Shown: positions 1 through 9,927, numbered from the stretch's first letter. The stretch is DNA of 64,000 nucleotides from Salinispora mooreana (GCF_000379065.1 NZ_KB900614.1:2471149-2535148); one strand, 5' to 3'. Notes: generated from the sequence alone by a model not told the origin. Translations and numbers: made by a program.

Positions 1-71
1 TTGCGGGCGCAGCCCAGGGTCAGCAGGGCGACGCGGCGGCCGTCGGCGGGTGCGGGAGGGGTGGCAGACAC
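1..71 (-). CDS. rimO: RimO, ribosomal protein S12 methylthiotransferase (5' end only)
   Basis: Only the first 23 codons lie in the window; the gene continues past base 1. Reading the minus strand from a GTG at 71 gives a short Ala/Pro-rich start and then RRVALLTLGCARN, the N-terminal signature of RimO, a radical-SAM enzyme that adds a methylthio group to an aspartate of ribosomal protein S12. Cys21 would be the first ligand of the N-terminal MTTase iron-sulfur cluster. The nearby ftsK fits, because actinobacteria commonly carry rimO a few genes downstream of ftsK. The start codon is inferred; a second GTG lies directly upstream. Confidence 0.78.
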   Translation of the reverse strand, partial: MSATPPAPADGRRVALLTLGCAR

Positions 72-173
72 CACCCGAGGGTACCGGGCGCGGGTTGACC
101 TCCCGGCAACCGCCAGCGGCCGGCCTCGACGGGGATCCCGTCCGGGCCGGCCCGGTAGCGCCGCCTCGGCGGG

Positions 174-1100
174 TCAGACCGTCGCGGCGACCCGGACCCG
201 GACCACGCGGTCGAGCAGGAAGATCTCGGTTCCGCCCAGGCCGGTGGAGCAGAAGACGGAGATCTCGTCCGCGCTGGTCCGGCCGGGCACCGCCGCCGCC
301 AGGACCGCGCCCAGGTCACGCAGCCGTCCGGCGTACGGGGGCAGGGCGGCGAGCATCGGTGGGGCGTACCCGGAGGCCTGGGCCGGCGAGTCGGTGACCA
401 GCACCTCGGCCCGGTCCAGCAGATCCGGGCCGAACTCGTGCCGGTCGACCTGCTTGAAGCCCACCGCGTTCACATGGACGCCGGGCGCGAGGTCCGCGGC
501 GTCCACCACCGGGGTGGTGCTGGTGGTGGCGATCACCACGATGTCCCGGCCGGCGACGGCCGCCGCCGCGGAGTCGACTGCCCGCGCCGGTACGCCCAGT
601 TCGGCGCGGACCCGGTGGGCGAAGGCGGTACGCCGCGCCGCCGAGCGGCTGTGCACGCGCACCTCCCGCAGGGGCCGTACCGCCGCGGCGGCCCAGACCT
701 GTGCCCACGCCTGCCGGCCCGAGCCGACCACCCCGAGCGTGGCCGCGTCCGGGCGGGCCAACGCGTCGATGGCGACCCCGCCCAGTCCACCGGTACGCCG
801 GGAGCTCAGCTCCCCTCCGACCGCGACCGCCCGGACGCCGCCGGTGCGGGCGTCGTGCAGCACCACCACCGGTTCGCTTCCCGCGAGCCCGAAGGTGTCG
901 TAGGAGCAGGAGCCGTACCACTGATCGACGAGGTGCCCGGCGGCCAGCATCATCCGGCCCCCGTCCAGCGGCGCGGTGGCGCGGGGCGGGGCGACCAGTC
1001 GACCGGCGTAAGCGGCACGCAGCGCGTCCCGCATGGCGGCGATGGTCGTCGGAGCATCGAGCGCGGCAGCGACCTCGGAGTCGGTGAGAAGCAGCGGCAT
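174..1100 (-). CDS. Ornithine cyclodeaminase / mu-crystallin family protein
   Basis: This 308-residue protein has the length and Rossmann-fold layout of the ornithine cyclodeaminase/mu-crystallin family, NAD(P)-dependent enzymes that include ornithine and alanine dehydrogenases and ketimine reductases. The nucleotide-binding segment LGVVGSGRQAWAQ lies about one third in, followed by DIVVIATTSTTPVV and HVNAVGFKQVDRHE. An upstream frame extends to 1157, but the ATG at 1100 (MPLLLTDSEV) matches where the family normally begins. It is divergent from the SMR exporter. The substrate cannot be read from the sequence; siderophore-type 2,3-diaminopropionate synthases belong to the same superfamily, but no partner genes are present. 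Confidence 0.85.
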   Translation of the reverse strand: MPLLLTDSEVAAALDAPTTIAAMRDALRAAYAGRLVAPPRATAPLDGGRMMLAAGHLVDQWYGSCSYDTFGLAGSEPVVVLHDARTGGVRAVAVGGELSSRRTGGLGGVAIDALARPDAATLGVVGSGRQAWAQVWAAAAVRPLREVRVHSRSAARRTAFAHRVRAELGVPARAVDSAAAAVAGRDIVVIATTSTTPVVDAADLAPGVHVNAVGFKQVDRHEFGPDLLDRAEVLVTDSPAQASGYAPPMLAALPPYAGRLRDLGAVLAAAVPGRTSADEISVFCSTGLGGTEIFLLDRVVRVRVAATV

Positions 1101-1178
1101 GGACTGATACTGCAAGATAAAGTCAGGTTTAGCCCCAGCCACAGTGGTGAAGATCACCTCTACCGAGCTGCTCCGCTC

Positions 1179-1193
1179 CGGTAGCTGCTACCG
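1179..1193. promoter_or_regulatory. Palindrome just upstream of the SMR exporter start
   Basis: CGGTAGC-T-GCTACCG is a perfect 7+1+7 inverted repeat ending 7 bases before the ATG at 1201. It covers the place where a ribosome-binding site would sit, so it could be an operator or a translation-blocking hairpin. A second inverted repeat (GGTGA-AGA-TCACC, 1146-1158) lies in the same divergent interval. I saw no match to known guanidine riboswitch motifs. Confidence 0.4.
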
Positions 1194-1200
1194 TCCGGCA

Positions 1201-1515
1201 ATGGCCTGGATCGTGCTGGTGCTCTCCGGACTCCTCGAAACCGCGTGGGCCATCGCCCTCGACCGCAGCGCCGGCTTCAGCCGGCTCGTCCCCACGATCG
1301 TCTTCGCCATCACGGCCGCCCTGAGCATGATCGGCCTCGCCTACGCGCTCCGCGAGATCCCGGTCGGCACCGGCTACGCGGTGTGGGTCGGCATCGGCAC
1401 GGTCGGTACCGCCGTGGTGGGGATGGTGGCGCTGAACGAGTCGACCAGCCTGCCCCGGATCCTCTGTCTCCTGCTGGTGATCGCCGGCGTGGTGGGTCTG
1501 AAGATCTACCACTGA
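1201..1515 (+). CDS. Small multidrug resistance (SMR) family exporter, SugE/Gdx-like
   Basis: This 104-residue protein has four predicted membrane helices and almost no soluble part, the standard SMR architecture. The proton-coupling glutamate is in helix 1 (LLETAWAIAL, Glu13). The third helix carries GTGYAVWVGIGTVGTAVVG, a pattern seen in the SugE/Gdx branch rather than EmrE; that branch exports guanidinium or quaternary ammonium ions as an antiparallel dimer. The ATG at 1201 is chosen over an upstream frame from 1144 because it starts directly at helix 1. Only a single SMR gene is present here, consistent with a homodimer. The substrate is inferred from family only. Confidence 0.85.
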   Translation: MAWIVLVLSGLLETAWAIALDRSAGFSRLVPTIVFAITAALSMIGLAYALREIPVGTGYAVWVGIGTVGTAVVGMVALNESTSLPRILCLLLVIAGVVGLKIYH

Positions 1516-1563
1516 CGGCCGGACCGGGGCCGGACCAGCCCCGCCGGCACAACGGTGGTCGCG

Positions 1564-4029
1564 TCAGTCATCGCCGCCCCGCAGGCCGACCAGAACCTCC
1601 GTCAACTCGTCCGGCTTCACCAGCACATCCCGGGCCTTGGAGCCCTCGGACGGGCCGACCACGCCGCGGGTCTCCATCAGATCCATCAGCCGACCCGCCT
1701 TCGCGAAACCGACCCGCAGCTTGCGCTGCAACATCGAGGTGGAGCCGAACTGCGAGGTCACCACCAGCTCCACCGCCTGCACCAGCAGGTCGAGGTCGTC
1801 GCCGATATCCTCGTCGATCTTCTTCTTGCCCTCCTGGGCCACGGTGAGCACATCCGAGCGGAACTCCGGCTCCCGCTGCTCCTTGCAGAACCGGACCACA
1901 TCGGCGATCTCCCGCTCGGTCACCCACGCGCCCTGAATGCGCAGTGGCTTGGCGGCCCCCATCGGCAGGAAGAGACCATCACCGCGACCGAGCAGCTTCT
2001 CCGCGCCCGGCTGGTCCAGGATGACCCGGGAATCCGCCAGTGATGAGGTCGCGAAGGCGAGCCGGGACGGCACATTGGCCTTGATCAGACCGGTCACCAC
2101 GTCCACCGACGGACGTTGGGTGGCAAGCACCAGGTGGATGCCGGCGGCCCGGGCGAGCTGGGTGATCCGGACGATGGAGTCCTCCACGTCCCGCGGGGCG
2201 ACCATCATCAGATCGGCCAGCTCGTCCACGATCACCAGCAGGTACGGGTACGGCCGCAGTTCCCGCTCGCTGCCGGGCGGGGCCGTGATCTCACCATTGC
2301 GAACCTTGCGGTTGAAGTCGTCGATGTGCCGGACCCCGTTGGCGGCCAGATCGTCGTAGCGCATGTCCATCTCGCGCACGACCCACTCCAGCGAGTCGGC
2401 CGCCTTCTTGGCGTTCGTCACGATCGGCGTGACCAGGTGCGGGATCCCCTCATAGCCGGTCATCTCGACCCGCTTCGGGTCGATCAGCAGCAGCCGCACC
2501 TCATCCGGGGTGGCCCGGGTCAGGAGCGAGACCAGCAGTGAGTTCAGACAGCTCGACTTCCCCGCGCCAGTGGCCCCCGCGATGAGAATGTGCGGCGTCT
2601 TCGCGAGGTTGGCCACCACGTAGCCGCCCTCGATGTCCTTACCGAGCGCGACCACCATCGGGTGGTGGTCGCTGGTGGCCGCCCGAGAGCGCAGCACGTC
2701 GCCGAGGGCGACATTCTCCGGATCAGTGTTCGGGATCTCCACACCGATCGCGCTCTTGCCCGGGATCGGGCTGAGAATGCGCACGTCCGGCGACTTCACC
2801 GCGTACGCGATGTTGCGGGAAAGCTGGGTGATCCGCTCCACCTTGACACCGGGGCCCAGCTCGACCTCGTACCGGGTCACCGTCGGTCCCCGGGTGAAGC
2901 CGGTGACCGCGGCGTCCACGTCGAACTGCTCGAACACCCCGGTCAACGCGGCGATCACCTCGTCATTGGCCCGGCTGCGCTTCTTGGGAGCGGCGCCACT
3001 GCCCAGCAGGGTCGCCGGGGGCAGCGCGTAGTCGCCCGCCAGCCCGGTCAACGCGAGCTGCTCGGCCCGGGTGGGCAGCGGCGAGTGCTCCGGCGGCTCC
3101 GCCGGCTTCCGACTGGCCGGCACCTTCGCCGACGACTTGCGGGGCAGCACGAGAGTCTCCTGCAAGTCCGCGCCCGCCAGGTCATCGGCGAAGTCATCGG
3201 GGTCCGGCGTTGGTCGCGGCGTCCGCTTCGCCGCACGTGTGCGAACCGGCTTGCCGGTCTCCGCCGCGGCCTCCTCGGTGGCCTCCGCGCCGGCCGGGGT
3301 GCCGACCACCGTGCCGGCCAACAGACCGAGCCGCTCCGGAATCTTGTTGATCGGGGTCGCGGTGACCACCAGCAGCCCGAAGACCAGGAGCAGCAGCAGC
3401 AGCGGCACGGCCACCCAGGCGGTCACCGCCCGCTCGAGCAGGCTCCCCACCCCCGCACCGATCAGGCCACCCGCGAAGTCCCGCTGCGCCTGCGAGGTCG
3501 GCTCCTGCCCGATGTGCAGCAGCGCGGCCGTAGCGACCAGCATGGACGCCCAGCCGATCGGGCCCCGCCCCCGGTGCTCCGGAGCGGTCGGCTCCCGCAT
3601 CAGCCGCCAGGCGCCGATCATCAGCAGCACCGGCACCACGACGGCGATCGCACCGAGAAACAGCCGTATGGCGTCGGCCAGCCACTCCCCGACCGGTCCG
3701 GCCTTGTCGAACCAGATGCTGGCAGCGCTCAACAGCGCGAGGCCGAGTACCAGCAGCCCGGCGCCGTCGCGCCGGTGCTCTGCCTCGAGGCCACGGGCCG
3801 CGGCGGCCTGCCGGCCGGCGGCGCGAACCGACCAGCCCACCCCGTGCGCGAGCCCCATCCACAGTGCCCCGAGCGCCCGGCCCACCGAGCCGGCCGGGTT
3901 GGTGCGGGCCGGCGGACGACGCTTGGCGGCAGCACGGGGCTTCTTCGCCGGCTGCCGGGCACGGTTCTTCGTGCTGCCTCGCGGCGACGCGCCGCGCCGC
4001 CGACTCGCCTGAGAGGTACGGCCCGCCAT
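1564..4029 (-). CDS. ftsK: FtsK/SpoIIIE DNA translocase
   Basis: An 821-residue, membrane-anchored, DNA-pumping ATPase that clears chromosomal DNA from the division septum. A basic Arg/Lys/Pro-rich N-terminus of about 85 residues precedes four membrane helices (roughly 90-250). A charged linker leads to the motor domain, with Walker [10 protein letters not shown] near residue 480 and Walker [15 protein letters not shown]. The last ~70 residues form the winged-helix gamma domain ([20 protein letters not shown]) that recognises polar guide sequences. Length and domain order match actinobacterial FtsK. An interrupted inverted repeat (4040-4047 with 4061-4068) lies directly upstream of the start. 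Confidence 0.97.
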   Translation of the reverse strand: MAGRTSQASRRRGASPRGSTKNRARQPAKKPRAAAKRRPPARTNPAGSVGRALGALWMGLAHGVGWSVRAAGRQAAAARGLEAEHRRDGAGLLVLGLALLSAASIWFDKAGPVGEWLADAIRLFLGAIAVVVPVLLMIGAWRLMREPTAPEHRGRGPIGWASMLVATAALLHIGQEPTSQAQRDFAGGLIGAGVGSLLERAVTAWVAVPLLLLLLVFGLLVVTATPINKIPERLGLLAGTVVGTPAGAEATEEAAAETGKPVRTRAAKRTPRPTPDPDDFADDLAGADLQETLVLPRKSSAKVPASRKPAEPPEHSPLPTRAEQLALTGLAGDYALPPATLLGSGAAPKKRSRANDEVIAALTGVFEQFDVDAAVTGFTRGPTVTRYEVELGPGVKVERITQLSRNIAYAVKSPDVRILSPIPGKSAIGVEIPNTDPENVALGDVLRSRAATSDHHPMVVALGKDIEGGYVVANLAKTPHILIAGATGAGKSSCLNSLLVSLLTRATPDEVRLLLIDPKRVEMTGYEGIPHLVTPIVTNAKKAADSLEWVVREMDMRYDDLAANGVRHIDDFNRKVRNGEITAPPGSERELRPYPYLLVIVDELADLMMVAPRDVEDSIVRITQLARAAGIHLVLATQRPSVDVVTGLIKANVPSRLAFATSSLADSRVILDQPGAEKLLGRGDGLFLPMGAAKPLRIQGAWVTEREIADVVRFCKEQREPEFRSDVLTVAQEGKKKIDEDIGDDLDLLVQAVELVVTSQFGSTSMLQRKLRVGFAKAGRLMDLMETRGVVGPSEGSKARDVLVKPDELTEVLVGLRGGDD

Positions 4030-4141
4030 AGCATCAACCTAGCGGCGGTACCCGGCGGATCGCCGCTATTTCAGGTCGTGTCCGCGCGTCGGCACGCGAA
4101 TCCGCCGCCGGTCGTGATACTCGCCTCAGAAGGGATGCCGC

Positions 4142-4618
4142 ATGGCGTCGCCGACCGGGGACATTCCGGACCGCCTCCTGGGCGGCTACCCGGGCGCCCT
4201 GAGCCCGCTCACCGATGAGCTGATCGCCACCGTACTCACCCAGCGGGGATACACGGTGGAGACCGACCCGGCGGGGGAACTGGTCGGCCGGTGGGCCGAC
4301 AGCCTCATCTGGTTCCGGCGGCCCGGGACCGCCGGCGAGCTCCTCCAGGTACGCACCGTCGTGGCCCCCACGTTCGCGATCGAGTACGTTCCCACGCTGC
4401 ACGCCTTCTGCAACGCCTGGAACCACGACCGGCTCTGGCCCAAGGCGTTCGTACACGTCGAAGATGACGGTCGGGCACGAATCTGTGGGGAGGTCATCAC
4501 CGACCTCGAACGCGGCGTGACCCCGCACCAACTCGACCGGCTCCTCGACCGCGGCATCACCACCGGCTGCCAGCTCGCCGCCGAGGTGGCCCGGCTTCCC
4601 GGTGGGGTGCGGTCGTGA
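4142..4618 (+). CDS. YbjN domain-containing protein
   Basis: A 158-residue soluble protein of the YbjN / type-III-chaperone-like fold family. The diagnostic block is AFCNAWNHDRLWPKAFVHV, followed by a GEVITDLERGVTPHQLDRLL helix. Actinobacterial members are usually annotated as sensory or secretion-chaperone-like, but no biochemical role is established. The stop overlaps the GTG of the next gene (GTGA at 4615-4618), so the two are translationally coupled. The next gene ends in a second copy of the same domain, which suggests one functional unit. Divergent from ftsK. Confidence 0.8.
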   Translation: MASPTGDIPDRLLGGYPGALSPLTDELIATVLTQRGYTVETDPAGELVGRWADSLIWFRRPGTAGELLQVRTVVAPTFAIEYVPTLHAFCNAWNHDRLWPKAFVHVEDDGRARICGEVITDLERGVTPHQLDRLLDRGITTGCQLAAEVARLPGGVRS

Positions 4619-6249
4619 TCGGGCAGCCCGGCGGCCGTGGGCTGGAGGAGTTCGGCTGGCCGGGGCGGCCCCCACGCCGCCAACGACCCGGGCGGGACGG
4701 CCGCCCCCTCGCCGAGGAGCTGGCAGACGCCCGGGACTCCCCCGACGGCGAGGCACGCAGCGCCGAGCTGGAACGGATCGCCGCGCGGGCCGATGCCGCC
4801 GGCGACGACCAGTCGGCGTTGGCGGCCCGGCTCGCGCTGATCGAGACCTACCTGCTCGACGAAGGGCGGTGGCGCCTCGTCGAGCCGGTCCGCCGCTGCC
4901 TCGCCGCCGTGGACCGGCGGCCCGACCTGCTGCCGCCCGACGGTCACGAGACCCTGGCCCGCTACCGGCGGTACGCGGTCGAAGCCCTGCTCGGCAGCCC
5001 GCGTGGTGGCCTGGACCAGGCCCGGGCCCTCCTCGACGACCTCGGCACCGCCGACACCGCGACCGCCGCCGAACTCTACTGCCGGATCGCCGACCACCTT
5101 GGCGACGAGCCGACCGCCCGGTCCTGGTATGACCGCTGGGTAGCGGCGCCCGCCACCCCGGCTGACGGCTGCGTCAGCTGCGCCGCCGTCCGACGGGCAG
5201 AGCTGCTCGCCGGGTGGGAGGAGTGGTCCGCCGCGCTGGACGTCCTGGCCGGCGTGGACCCGGAGGACTGCACCGGAGCACCCGAACGGGGATTCGCCGC
5301 GGGGATGCTGCCGTGGCTCCGAGTCGGCGCCACCGAGTCGGCCGCGGCGGCGCACGTGCGCGCATACCAGCGGCACCGACGCGAGCGGGCCGGCTTCGCG
5401 TACCTCGCGGCGCATCTGCGCTTCTGCGCGCTCAGCGGGAACCCGGTCCGCGGGTTGGCTCTGCTCACCGAGCAGCTACCCCGGCTGGACCGGGCTCCCG
5501 ACGAGCTGTCCGCGATGGAGTTCGCCGCCGCCGGTGCGCTGATGTGCGGGGTCGCGGTCGCCGCCGACCTCGGCGAGCAGCAAGTGCACCGCCCCGCGTA
5601 CGGGCAACGGCCCGCGGCCGACCTGGACATCGCCGCCCTCGGGGCCACGCTGACCGACCTGGCCACCGGGCTCGCCGGCAGCTTCGACGCGCGCAACGGC
5701 ACCGGGCACCAGTCCGGCCGGGTCGCGTCCTGGCTGGACGAGCGGGGCGCAGCCGAACGGGCCCTGGCCCACCCGGTAGCGCTGCCGTTCGAGAGCTCGG
5801 ACGACGACGAGCCCGACCGCGAGCCGGACGACCAACCGGACGACCAGCCCGCCCCGCTCAGCCTGGCCGCGATCACCAACGCCCTGGACCGCCGCGGCGA
5901 CCAGTACGTCCTGGACGCCACGGACACCGTCGTGGGGCGCTGGGGCGAGGCGCTGATCCAGGTACGGCGGGCCGGCGAGCGCGGCGAGGTCCTGCACGTA
6001 CGCGCCGTGGCCAGCCGCCGGCTGCCGGCCGACCGACGTGCCGAGGCGTACGCGTTCTGCAACGCCTGGAACCAGGACCGGCTCCTACCAACGGCGTACG
6101 TGCACGACTCCGGCGCCGAGCTGGTGCTGGCCGGTGATGTCAGCACCGACCTGTCCCACGGGGTCGCGCCCACCCAGCTGGATGTGCTGCTGGCCGCCGC
6201 GGTACGCACCGGCTCGGCGTACGCCGACGCGGTCGCGGAGCTGCCCTGA
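4615..6249 (+). CDS. Helical-repeat protein with C-terminal YbjN domain
   Basis: A 544-residue protein. Residues ~25-390 are Ala/Leu/Arg-rich and helical, with repeated pairs such as ALAARLALIETYLLDEGRW and AELLAGWEEWSAALDVLAGV that resemble degenerate TPR units, a typical protein-binding scaffold. An acidic Asp/Glu/Pro linker (around 400-420) leads to a C-terminal YbjN domain with AFCNAWNQDRLLPTAYVHD and STDLSHGVAPTQLDVLL. That domain is clearly homologous to the whole upstream protein. The GTG start at 4615 overlaps the preceding stop. No enzymatic motif is visible. Function is unknown; a chaperone/adaptor pair is an inference. Confidence 0.72.
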   Translation: MIGQPGGRGLEEFGWPGRPPRRQRPGRDGRPLAEELADARDSPDGEARSAELERIAARADAAGDDQSALAARLALIETYLLDEGRWRLVEPVRRCLAAVDRRPDLLPPDGHETLARYRRYAVEALLGSPRGGLDQARALLDDLGTADTATAAELYCRIADHLGDEPTARSWYDRWVAAPATPADGCVSCAAVRRAELLAGWEEWSAALDVLAGVDPEDCTGAPERGFAAGMLPWLRVGATESAAAAHVRAYQRHRRERAGFAYLAAHLRFCALSGNPVRGLALLTEQLPRLDRAPDELSAMEFAAAGALMCGVAVAADLGEQQVHRPAYGQRPAADLDIAALGATLTDLATGLAGSFDARNGTGHQSGRVASWLDERGAAERALAHPVALPFESSDDDEPDREPDDQPDDQPAPLSLAAITNALDRRGDQYVLDATDTVVGRWGEALIQVRRAGERGEVLHVRAVASRRLPADRRAEAYAFCNAWNQDRLLPTAYVHDSGAELVLAGDVSTDLSHGVAPTQLDVLLAAAVRTGSAYADAVAELP

Positions 6250-6284
6250 CCCGGGCCGGCTCCCCGACCTCGCCCCACCTCGGC

Positions 6285-7973
6285 TCAGACCTCCACCACG
6301 TTCGGCACGATCATGGGGCGACGGCGGTAGGCGTCGTTGACCCACCGCCCCACCGTGCGCCGCACGATCTGCTGCAGTTGGTGCGGGTCGGTGATGCCGT
6401 CGGAGGCGGCGCGGTTGAGTGCCTCGGTGATCAAGGGCACCACCGGGCTGAACGCCTCCGGGTCCTCGGAGAAGCCCTTGGCGGAGACGGTCGGCCCACC
6501 GACCACCTTCCCGGTGACCGAGTCGACCACCACGGTGGCCGCGATGAACCCGCCGTCGCCGAGGATCCGCCGCTCGGTGAGCAGCGACTCCGACACGTCC
6601 CCGACGGCGAGGCCGTCAACGTAGACGTACCGGCTCTTGACCTGACCGACCAGGCTGGCCCGCCCCTCAACCAGGTCGACCACGTCGCCGTCCTCACAGA
6701 GCACCACCCGATCGGCGGAGACGCCGGATTCGATGCCCAGCCGGGCGTGGGCGCGCAGGTGTCGCCACTCCCCGTGGACCGGCATCAGGTTGCTCGGCCG
6801 AACGATGTTGAGCAGGTAGAGCAGCTCGCCCGCGGGGGCGTGCCCGGAGACGTGCACCTTGGCCACGTCCTTGTGCACGACGACGGCACCCGCCCGGGCG
6901 AGCCGGTTGATCACCCGGTAGACCGAGGTCTCGTTGCCGGGCACCAGCGAGGAGGCGAGTACCACGGTGTCGCCGGGGGCGATGGTGATATGCCGGTGAT
7001 CACCGCTGGCCATCCGGCCCAGCGCGCTCATCGGCTCACCCTGGCTGCCGGTCGACATCAGCACGATCTGGTCGGGCGGCATGCTGGTGGCCTCGTCGAG
7101 CCCGACGACCAGGCCGGGTGGGATGTTCAGCAGACCGAGGTCGCGGGCGATGCCCATGTTGCGCACCATCGACCGGCCGATCAGGGCCACCTTGCGGCCA
7201 TGCTCCACCGCGGAGTCGAAGACCTGCTGGACCCGGTGCACATGGGAGGCGAACGACGCGACGATGATCCGGCCCCGGGCCTTGGCGAAGATCGAGTCGA
7301 GCACCGGGCCGATCTCCCGCTCCGGCGTGACGAAGCCGGGAATCTCGGCGTTGGTGGAGTCGGACAGGAGCAGGTCCACCCCCTCGGCACCGAGCCGCGC
7401 GAAGCCGGCCAGGTCGGTGATCCTGCCGTCCAGCGGGAGCTGGTCCATCTTGAAGTCACCGGTGTGCAGCACCAGACCGGCCGGGGTACGGATAGCCACG
7501 GCGAGCGCGTCCGGGATCGAGTGGTTGACCGCGAAGAACTCACACTCGAAGGGGCCCAGCTGCTCCCGGCCGCCCTCCCGCACCGTCAGCGTGTACGGCT
7601 GGATCCGCCGCTCGGCGAGCTTCGCCTCGACCAGGGCGAGGGTGAACTCCGAACCGACCAGCGGGATGTCCGGCTTGTGGGCGAGCAGGTACGGCACCGC
7701 ACCGATGTGGTCCTCGTGGCCGTGCGTGAGCACGATCGCCTGTACGTCGTCGAGGCGGTCCAGGATCGGGGCGAAGTCGGGCAGGATCAGGTCCACGCCC
7801 GGCTGCTCCACGTCCGGGAAGAGCACGCCGCAGTCAACGACCAGCAGCTTCCCGTCGTACTCGAAGACGGTCATGTTCCGACCGATGGCGCCGAGCCCGC
7901 CCAGCGGGATGATCCGCAGCCCGCCCTCGGGCAGCGGCGGCGGCAGTTCTGTCTCGATCCGCGCCTCGGTCAC
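6285..7973 (-). CDS. rnj: Ribonuclease J
   Basis: A 562-residue metallo-beta-lactamase/beta-CASP ribonuclease with combined endo- and 5'-3' exonucleolytic activity in mRNA decay and rRNA maturation. The zinc motif HGHEDH is at residues 84-89. LLLSDSTNAE, VASFASHVHRVQQ and STGSQGEPMSAL are the conserved beta-CASP blocks, and PVHGEWRHLRAHARL supplies the late His motif. Full length for actinobacterial RNase J. Starts with GTG. Placement 52 bases downstream of dapA on the same strand is the usual actinobacterial dapA-rnj arrangement, suggesting co-transcription. Confidence 0.96.
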   Translation of the reverse strand: MTEARIETELPPPLPEGGLRIIPLGGLGAIGRNMTVFEYDGKLLVVDCGVLFPDVEQPGVDLILPDFAPILDRLDDVQAIVLTHGHEDHIGAVPYLLAHKPDIPLVGSEFTLALVEAKLAERRIQPYTLTVREGGREQLGPFECEFFAVNHSIPDALAVAIRTPAGLVLHTGDFKMDQLPLDGRITDLAGFARLGAEGVDLLLSDSTNAEIPGFVTPEREIGPVLDSIFAKARGRIIVASFASHVHRVQQVFDSAVEHGRKVALIGRSMVRNMGIARDLGLLNIPPGLVVGLDEATSMPPDQIVLMSTGSQGEPMSALGRMASGDHRHITIAPGDTVVLASSLVPGNETSVYRVINRLARAGAVVVHKDVAKVHVSGHAPAGELLYLLNIVRPSNLMPVHGEWRHLRAHARLGIESGVSADRVVLCEDGDVVDLVEGRASLVGQVKSRYVYVDGLAVGDVSESLLTERRILGDGGFIAATVVVDSVTGKVVGGPTVSAKGFSEDPEAFSPVVPLITEALNRAASDGITDPHQLQQIVRRTVGRWVNDAYRRRPMIVPNVVEV

Positions 7974-8025
7974 GCGTTCACCTCATTCTGCGACGCCGTC
8001 ACCCGGCGTCCGTCGTGTCGTTCGT

Positions 8026-8952
8026 TCATTCAGGGAGGTCCAGGCCCGCCGCCGCACAGTCGGCGCGAAGCTGGGCGAGCTGGTCGGCGGTGGCGTCCAC
8101 CAGCGGGGACCGGACCGGACCGGCGGGCAGTCCCTTCGCCGCCAGGCCGGCCTTGACCAGGATCGTGCCGGGGGCCCGGAAGATGCCCGTGTACAGCGGC
8201 AGCAGCCGCCGGTGCAGGGCGAGCGCGGTGGCGTTGTCCCCCGCGTCGAACGCCCGGATCATCTCCTGGGTCTGCGCCCCGGTGAAGTGGGTTGACGTGC
8301 CAACCACCCCGACCGAACCCACCGCCAGCGCGGGCAGGAGAAGGGAATCCTCACCGCTGTAGAAGGCCATCCCGGTCCGGCTGGTCACCCAGCTGGTGGC
8401 GGTCAGGTCGCACTTGGCGTCCTTCACCGCGACGATCCGGCCGTGTTCGGCCAGGCGCACCAGCGTCTCGGTCTCGATCGCCACCCCGACGCGGTGCGGA
8501 ATGTCGTAGAGCATCACCGGCAGCCCGGTGGCGTCGGCCACCGCGGTGAAGTGTCGCACCAGGCCCGCCTGCGGCGGCTTGCTGTAGTACGGCGTCACCA
8601 CCAGCAGGCCGTGCGCTCCGGCCTTCTCCGCGGCAGTGGCCAACTCGATGGTGTGCCGGGTGTCGTTGGTCCCGACCCCGGCCACCACCTTGGCTCGGTC
8701 ACCGACGGTCGCGACCACCGTCTGGATCAGGCGTTCCTTCTCCGCGTCGGTCGTGGTCGGCGACTCACCGGTGGTGCCGTTGACCACCAGCGCGTCGTTG
8801 CCCTGCTCGTCGACCAGGTAGTTCGCCAACCGGGCCGCACCGTCCAGATCGAGCGCACCGTCGGCGGTAAGGGGTGTCACCATGGCCGTGAGCACCCGCC
8901 CGAACGGCCGGGAGGCTGTCCGGGGCGGAGTGTCGGGGAGGTCACTCGTCAT
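8026..8952 (-). CDS. dapA: 4-hydroxy-tetrahydrodipicolinate synthase
   Basis: A 308-residue (beta/alpha)8-barrel aldolase that condenses pyruvate with aspartate semialdehyde, the first committed step to diaminopimelate and lysine. The Schiff-base lysine is Lys177 in RIVAVKDAK; the catalytic tyrosine is Tyr149 in VMLYDIPHR. The pyruvate-binding TTGES motif is at 60-64. LLVVTPYYSKPP is also canonical. It starts 256 bases from thyX on the same strand and precedes rnj. dapB lies 5 kb away in a separate unit, so the pathway genes are near each other but not in one operon. Confidence 0.96.
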   Translation of the reverse strand: MTSDLPDTPPRTASRPFGRVLTAMVTPLTADGALDLDGAARLANYLVDEQGNDALVVNGTTGESPTTTDAEKERLIQTVVATVGDRAKVVAGVGTNDTRHTIELATAAEKAGAHGLLVVTPYYSKPPQAGLVRHFTAVADATGLPVMLYDIPHRVGVAIETETLVRLAEHGRIVAVKDAKCDLTATSWVTSRTGMAFYSGEDSLLLPALAVGSVGVVGTSTHFTGAQTQEMIRAFDAGDNATALALHRRLLPLYTGIFRAPGTILVKAGLAAKGLPAGPVRSPLVDATADQLAQLRADCAAAGLDLPE

Positions 8953-8998
8953 GCGTCCAACCTAGCGGACGGCCTCCGAGCCCCCGACGGGGAAGGGC

Positions 8999-9742
8999 TC
9001 AGGACACCTCCGCGTGCGGACTGGCCGCCACCTCGGTGCCGTCGGGCAGGGAGGAGATCACGAAGTCGTTGAAGACGCTTGGGGCCACCCCCTGTAGCTG
9101 GCGGAGGCACTCCACCGCCAGCTCACGGATCTCCACGTCGGCGTGCTCGGTCGCCCGCATGCCGATGAAGTGCCGCCACGCCCGGTAGTTGCCGGTGACC
9201 ACGATGCGGGTCTCGGTGGCGTTCGGCAGCACCGCCCGCGCCGCCTGCCGCGCACGCTTGCGCCGCAGGGTGGCGTTCGGCTCGTCGGTAAAGCGCTGCT
9301 CCAGGCCCTCCAGCAATTCGGTGTACGCCCGTACGCTCGCCTCGGCGGCCTCCACGAACCGCTTGTGCAGCTCCGGGTCATCGGCGATCACGGCCGGCTC
9401 CACCATCGCGGCGTCCCGCTCCGGCACGTACCGCTGGGAAAGCTGCGAGTACGAGAAGTGCCGGTGCCGGATCAACTCGTGGGTGAGCGACCGCGACACC
9501 CCGGTGAAGTAGAAGCTCACCGAGCCGTGCTCCAGCACGCTCAGGTGGCCCACCTCGAGAATGTGGGCGAGGTAGCCGGCGTTGGTCGCCGTCGCCGGGT
9601 TCGGCTTCTTCCAACTCTGGTAACAGGCCCGCCCAGCGAACTCCGCAAGCGCCTGCCCCCCGTCGGCGTCAGTCGACCACCCAACGTCGTCCGGGGCCGC
9701 GAATTGGGTCCACGCAATGAGCTTGACCTGGGGCTGCACCAT
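8999..9742 (-). CDS. thyX: Flavin-dependent thymidylate synthase
   Basis: A 247-residue FAD/NADPH-dependent enzyme that methylates dUMP to dTMP using methylene-tetrahydrofolate. The ThyX signature RHRX7S is at residues 92-102 ([11 protein letters not shown]), followed by QRYVPERDA. The conserved C-terminal block [12 protein letters not shown] is present. A longer frame reaches 9850, but the ATG at 9742 gives the usual [11 protein letters not shown] start and has an AGGA nine bases upstream; the ATG at 9751 would have no spacing from that AGGA. It is upstream of dapA on the same strand. Confidence 0.96.
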   Translation of the reverse strand: MVQPQVKLIAWTQFAAPDDVGWSTDADGGQALAEFAGRACYQSWKKPNPATATNAGYLAHILEVGHLSVLEHGSVSFYFTGVSRSLTHELIRHRHFSYSQLSQRYVPERDAAMVEPAVIADDPELHKRFVEAAEASVRAYTELLEGLEQRFTDEPNATLRRKRARQAARAVLPNATETRIVVTGNYRAWRHFIGMRATEHADVEIRELAVECLRQLQGVAPSVFNDFVISSLPDGTEVAASPHAEVS

Positions 9743-9927
9743 GTCCGGCATTCCTGCGACTGTAGTGGCGCGACCGGTGCCAACGGAAATCGGACCCCGC
9801 AGTCGACGGAGATCAGGCCCGGTCACAGCACTCCCCGTGGCGGCCAGCACTAGCGAAGGCAGCAGGCCGGCACCAGCGAGATCAGCGGGCGGGCAGCAGC
9901 GACGGGCGGCGCGAAGACGGGAAAGCC

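Noticed and set aside
1101..1200. Guanidine riboswitch before the SMR gene
   Set aside because: The conserved ykkC-type loop motifs were not found; only two palindromes are present.
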